From an uncultured Flavobacterium sp. (lineage in GTDB: Bacteria; Bacteroidota; Bacteroidia; Flavobacteriales; Flavobacteriaceae), in NCBI RefSeq assembly GCF_946478785.1, contig NZ_CAMLDD010000019.1:1-64000 (forward strand): a stretch of DNA of 64,000 nt. The letters are read 5' to 3'. The first letter of the stretch is position 1; the number at the start of each line of letters is the position of its first letter. Positions 62,708-64,000 of the stretch are shown here, piece after piece. The translations under genes were made by a program, and so were the position numbers. A model generated the notes under the pieces. That model made no database searches. It worked only from the letters and a program-made list of their open reading frames with translations, and was not told the origin of the DNA.

Positions 62708-62871
62708 CCATATAAGTGATATAAGTTCTTTTAAGTTTGATTATTAAAATTGTAAACGTCATTATTTGGCTAAAGCCGAAAAATTAATCGCATAAAAAAA
62801 CCTCCAGTTGAAACTGGAGGCTATTCAAATTATGCTCATTTTATTTTAATGAACTTATATCACTTATATGG
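62708..62871. repeat. 164-bp copy of the CCATATAAG inverted-repeat element
   Basis: Perfect 21-base arms CCATATAAGTGATATAAG-TTC (62708-62728) and its complement (62851-62871). One arm ends 9 bases from the aroA stop codon. An intrinsic terminator (62793-62821) lies between the arms, as in the element at 32559-32715. Together with the queA promoter it fills the 340-base gap between queA and aroA; nothing else was seen there. Confidence 0.85.
62793..62821 (-). terminator. Terminator of aroA nested in the inverted repeat
   Basis: A GC-rich stem (CCTCCAGTT pairing with AACTGGAGG) follows seven A residues (62794-62800), which form the T-run for minus-strand transcription. It lies about 60 bases past the aroA stop. 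Confidence 0.8.
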
Positions 62872-62880
62872 TTAAAAATT

Positions 62881-64000
62881 TTACAGTTCTGAAATTTCAA
62901 AGTTTAATTCTTTTAAATCATTCCAGAAATCCGGGTATGATTTTGAAACCACTTCAGCATTTTCGATAATAATAGGCACTTTTAGTGCTAAAGGAGCAAA
63001 TGCCATCGCCATACGGTGATCGTTATAAGTCGCAATTTTTACATTATGATTAATCGTATCAGAAAGTCCTAAAGTTAAACTATCATTTGTTACCGAAATA
63101 TTGGCTCCTAATTTTGTCAATTCGATTCGAAGCGCTTCAAGTCGGTCTGTTTCTTTGATTTTTAAAGTATGAAGACCGGTTAAATGACAGCCAATTCCTA
63201 AACCTAAACAAGTAACGACAATAGTTTGTGCAATATCTGGGGTGTTATTCAGATCAAAATTTACTGTTTCAAATTTAAAATCAGGCTGTTTCACCAATGT
63301 CATTTTATTTCCTTCGAAAGTAGTTTTGACACCCATTTTTTCATAAATAGAAATCAAAGCAGAATCTCCCTGCAAACTATTTTCTTTATAACTGCTCAAA
63401 GTAATAGATGCTGTATCTGCCAAAGCAACCAAACTAAAAAAGTATGAAGCTGAACTCCAGTCAGATTCTACTACCATTTCTTTTGAAGCAACAGCTTCTT
63501 TTGGATAAACCTTAATTACATTTCCTTCAAAACTGGTTTGAATATCCAAATCTTTAAGCAAAGCCAAAGTCATTTTGATATATGGAATAGAAGTGATTTC
63601 GCCTTCTAAAGTTAACTCTAAACCATTTTCTAATTTTGAAGCGATCAATAAAAGAGCCGAAATATACTGACTGCTGACATTTGCAGCCAAACTTACTTTT
63701 GAAGCCGTAACTTTTTTCCCCTTGATTCTTATTGGAGGATATCCTTCTTCTTTTTCATATGAAATTTCAACACCTAATTGAGCCAAAGCTTCCACCAAAA
63801 TTTTTATAGGACGTTCCTGCATTCTGCTTGAGCCTGTCATTACTACTTCGCGTCCTTGATTTACAGCAAAATAAGCGGTTAAAAAACGCATTGCAGTTCC
63901 TGCATGATGAATATCTACAATCTCGTCATTTCCGATTAAAGCTTTTTGCATTACCTCACTGTCATCAGAATTGGAAGTATTGGAAAGCGTAATGTTTGGG
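62881..64000 (-). CDS. aroA: 3-phosphoshikimate 1-carboxyvinyltransferase, partial
   Basis: The C-terminal 372 codons or so of EPSP synthase (shikimate pathway). The gene runs off the right edge: the reading frame stays open upstream of the first ATG (63951), with SNTSNSDDSEVMQKAL as in the family, so the true N-terminus is outside the window. Visible motifs include GTAMRFLTAYFAV, SSRMQERPI and the C-terminal YNDHRMAMAFAPLAL. The product condenses shikimate-3-phosphate with phosphoenolpyruvate. Confidence 0.96.
   Translation of the reverse strand, partial: PNITLSNTSNSDDSEVMQKALIGNDEIVDIHHAGTAMRFLTAYFAVNQGREVVMTGSSRMQERPIKILVEALAQLGVEISYEKEEGYPPIRIKGKKVTASKVSLAANVSSQYISALLLIASKLENGLELTLEGEITSIPYIKMTLALLKDLDIQTSFEGNVIKVYPKEAVASKEMVVESDWSSASYFFSLVALADTASITLSSYKENSLQGDSALISIYEKMGVKTTFEGNKMTLVKQPDFKFETVNFDLNNTPDIAQTIVVTCLGLGIGCHLTGLHTLKIKETDRLEALRIELTKLGANISVTNDSLTLGLSDTINHNVKIATYNDHRMAMAFAPLALKVPIIIENAEVVSKSYPDFWNDLKELNFEISEL

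Noticed and set aside
1..64000. tRNA, rRNA, CRISPR, transposase or integrase genes
   Set aside because: I looked through the intergenic gaps for cloverleaf-like GC-rich segments, regular spaced repeats and recombinase motifs and saw none; a dedicated search could still find a small RNA.

Overview
The window looks like a chromosomal segment of a Flavobacterium species (Bacteroidota, Flavobacteriia). It is AT-rich. Start codons lack Shine-Dalgarno sequences, and many genes carry the Bacteroidota promoter signature (TTG, about 17-23 bp, TAnnTTTG, often followed by CAC). TonB-dependent receptors, Por/type IX secretion (T9SS) sorting tails and Bacteroidota-only DUF families (DUF5686, DUF3098, DUF4271, DUF4296, DUF3109) support this. 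Protein families are assigned from recognised motifs and overall resemblance; no database search was run.

Layout. 1-8.1 kb: a minus-strand core block (DUF5686 protein, frr, pyrH, then truB-uppP-DUF3098-ftsX), broken by a plus-strand thioredoxin-like gene and a possible 25-residue peptide. 8.2-11.2 kb: an accessory pair, a ModE-type regulator and a TonB-dependent receptor whose frame is broken by one frameshift, with a duplicated palindrome between them. 11.4-14.3 kb: leuS. 14.5-17.8 kb: an MmpS-like lipoprotein divergent from a TPR histidine kinase/LuxR-type regulator pair. 17.8-27 kb: housekeeping genes (Zn peptidase, Lrp, hemD, DUF4271, polyprenol-phosphate mannosyltransferase, dihydroorotase, DUF4296, epimerase, tyrS, LuxE/PaaK-like protein).

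27-35.3 kb is the most interesting region. It holds a T9SS mini-protein, a repeat-rich surface lipoprotein, a 929-residue TonB receptor, a PhoB/PhoR-like two-component system and an OprO/OprP-type porin. The receptor and porin promoters share the same architecture: three TAACA-type hexamers at 11-bp period, then exactly 12 bp, then CTTTGCAC. A weaker version precedes the lipoprotein. I infer a small phosphate-starvation-type regulon with an outer-membrane uptake system that lacks a SusD partner.

35.3-43.2 kb: a glycosyltransferase, a secreted Ala/Lys-rich protein, a 1143-residue outer-membrane protein of unknown role and a T9SS-exported GH74 xyloglucanase. 43.2-53.3 kb: lysC, GNAT, fbp, TerB, HupE, dCMP deaminase, S41 protease, small lipoproteins, a short FAD oxidoreductase, MarC and DUF3109. 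53.6-57.2 kb: nrdB and nrdA (class Ia ribonucleotide reductase). 57.4-64 kb: a cysteine-containing 597-residue protein of unknown function, a glycine-zipper lipoprotein, kynureninase, queA and a partial aroA.

Intergenic DNA is rich in repeats. A family with 21-25 bp arms (core CCATATAAGTGATATAAGTTC) occurs three times. In four cases a copy lies just after a stop codon, and in two of the three elements an intrinsic terminator is nested between the arms. CAGT-type inverted repeats, a 20-bp CATTCC inverted repeat and 7- or 8-bp tandem repeats also occur. I saw no rRNA, tRNA, CRISPR array, transposase or integrase.
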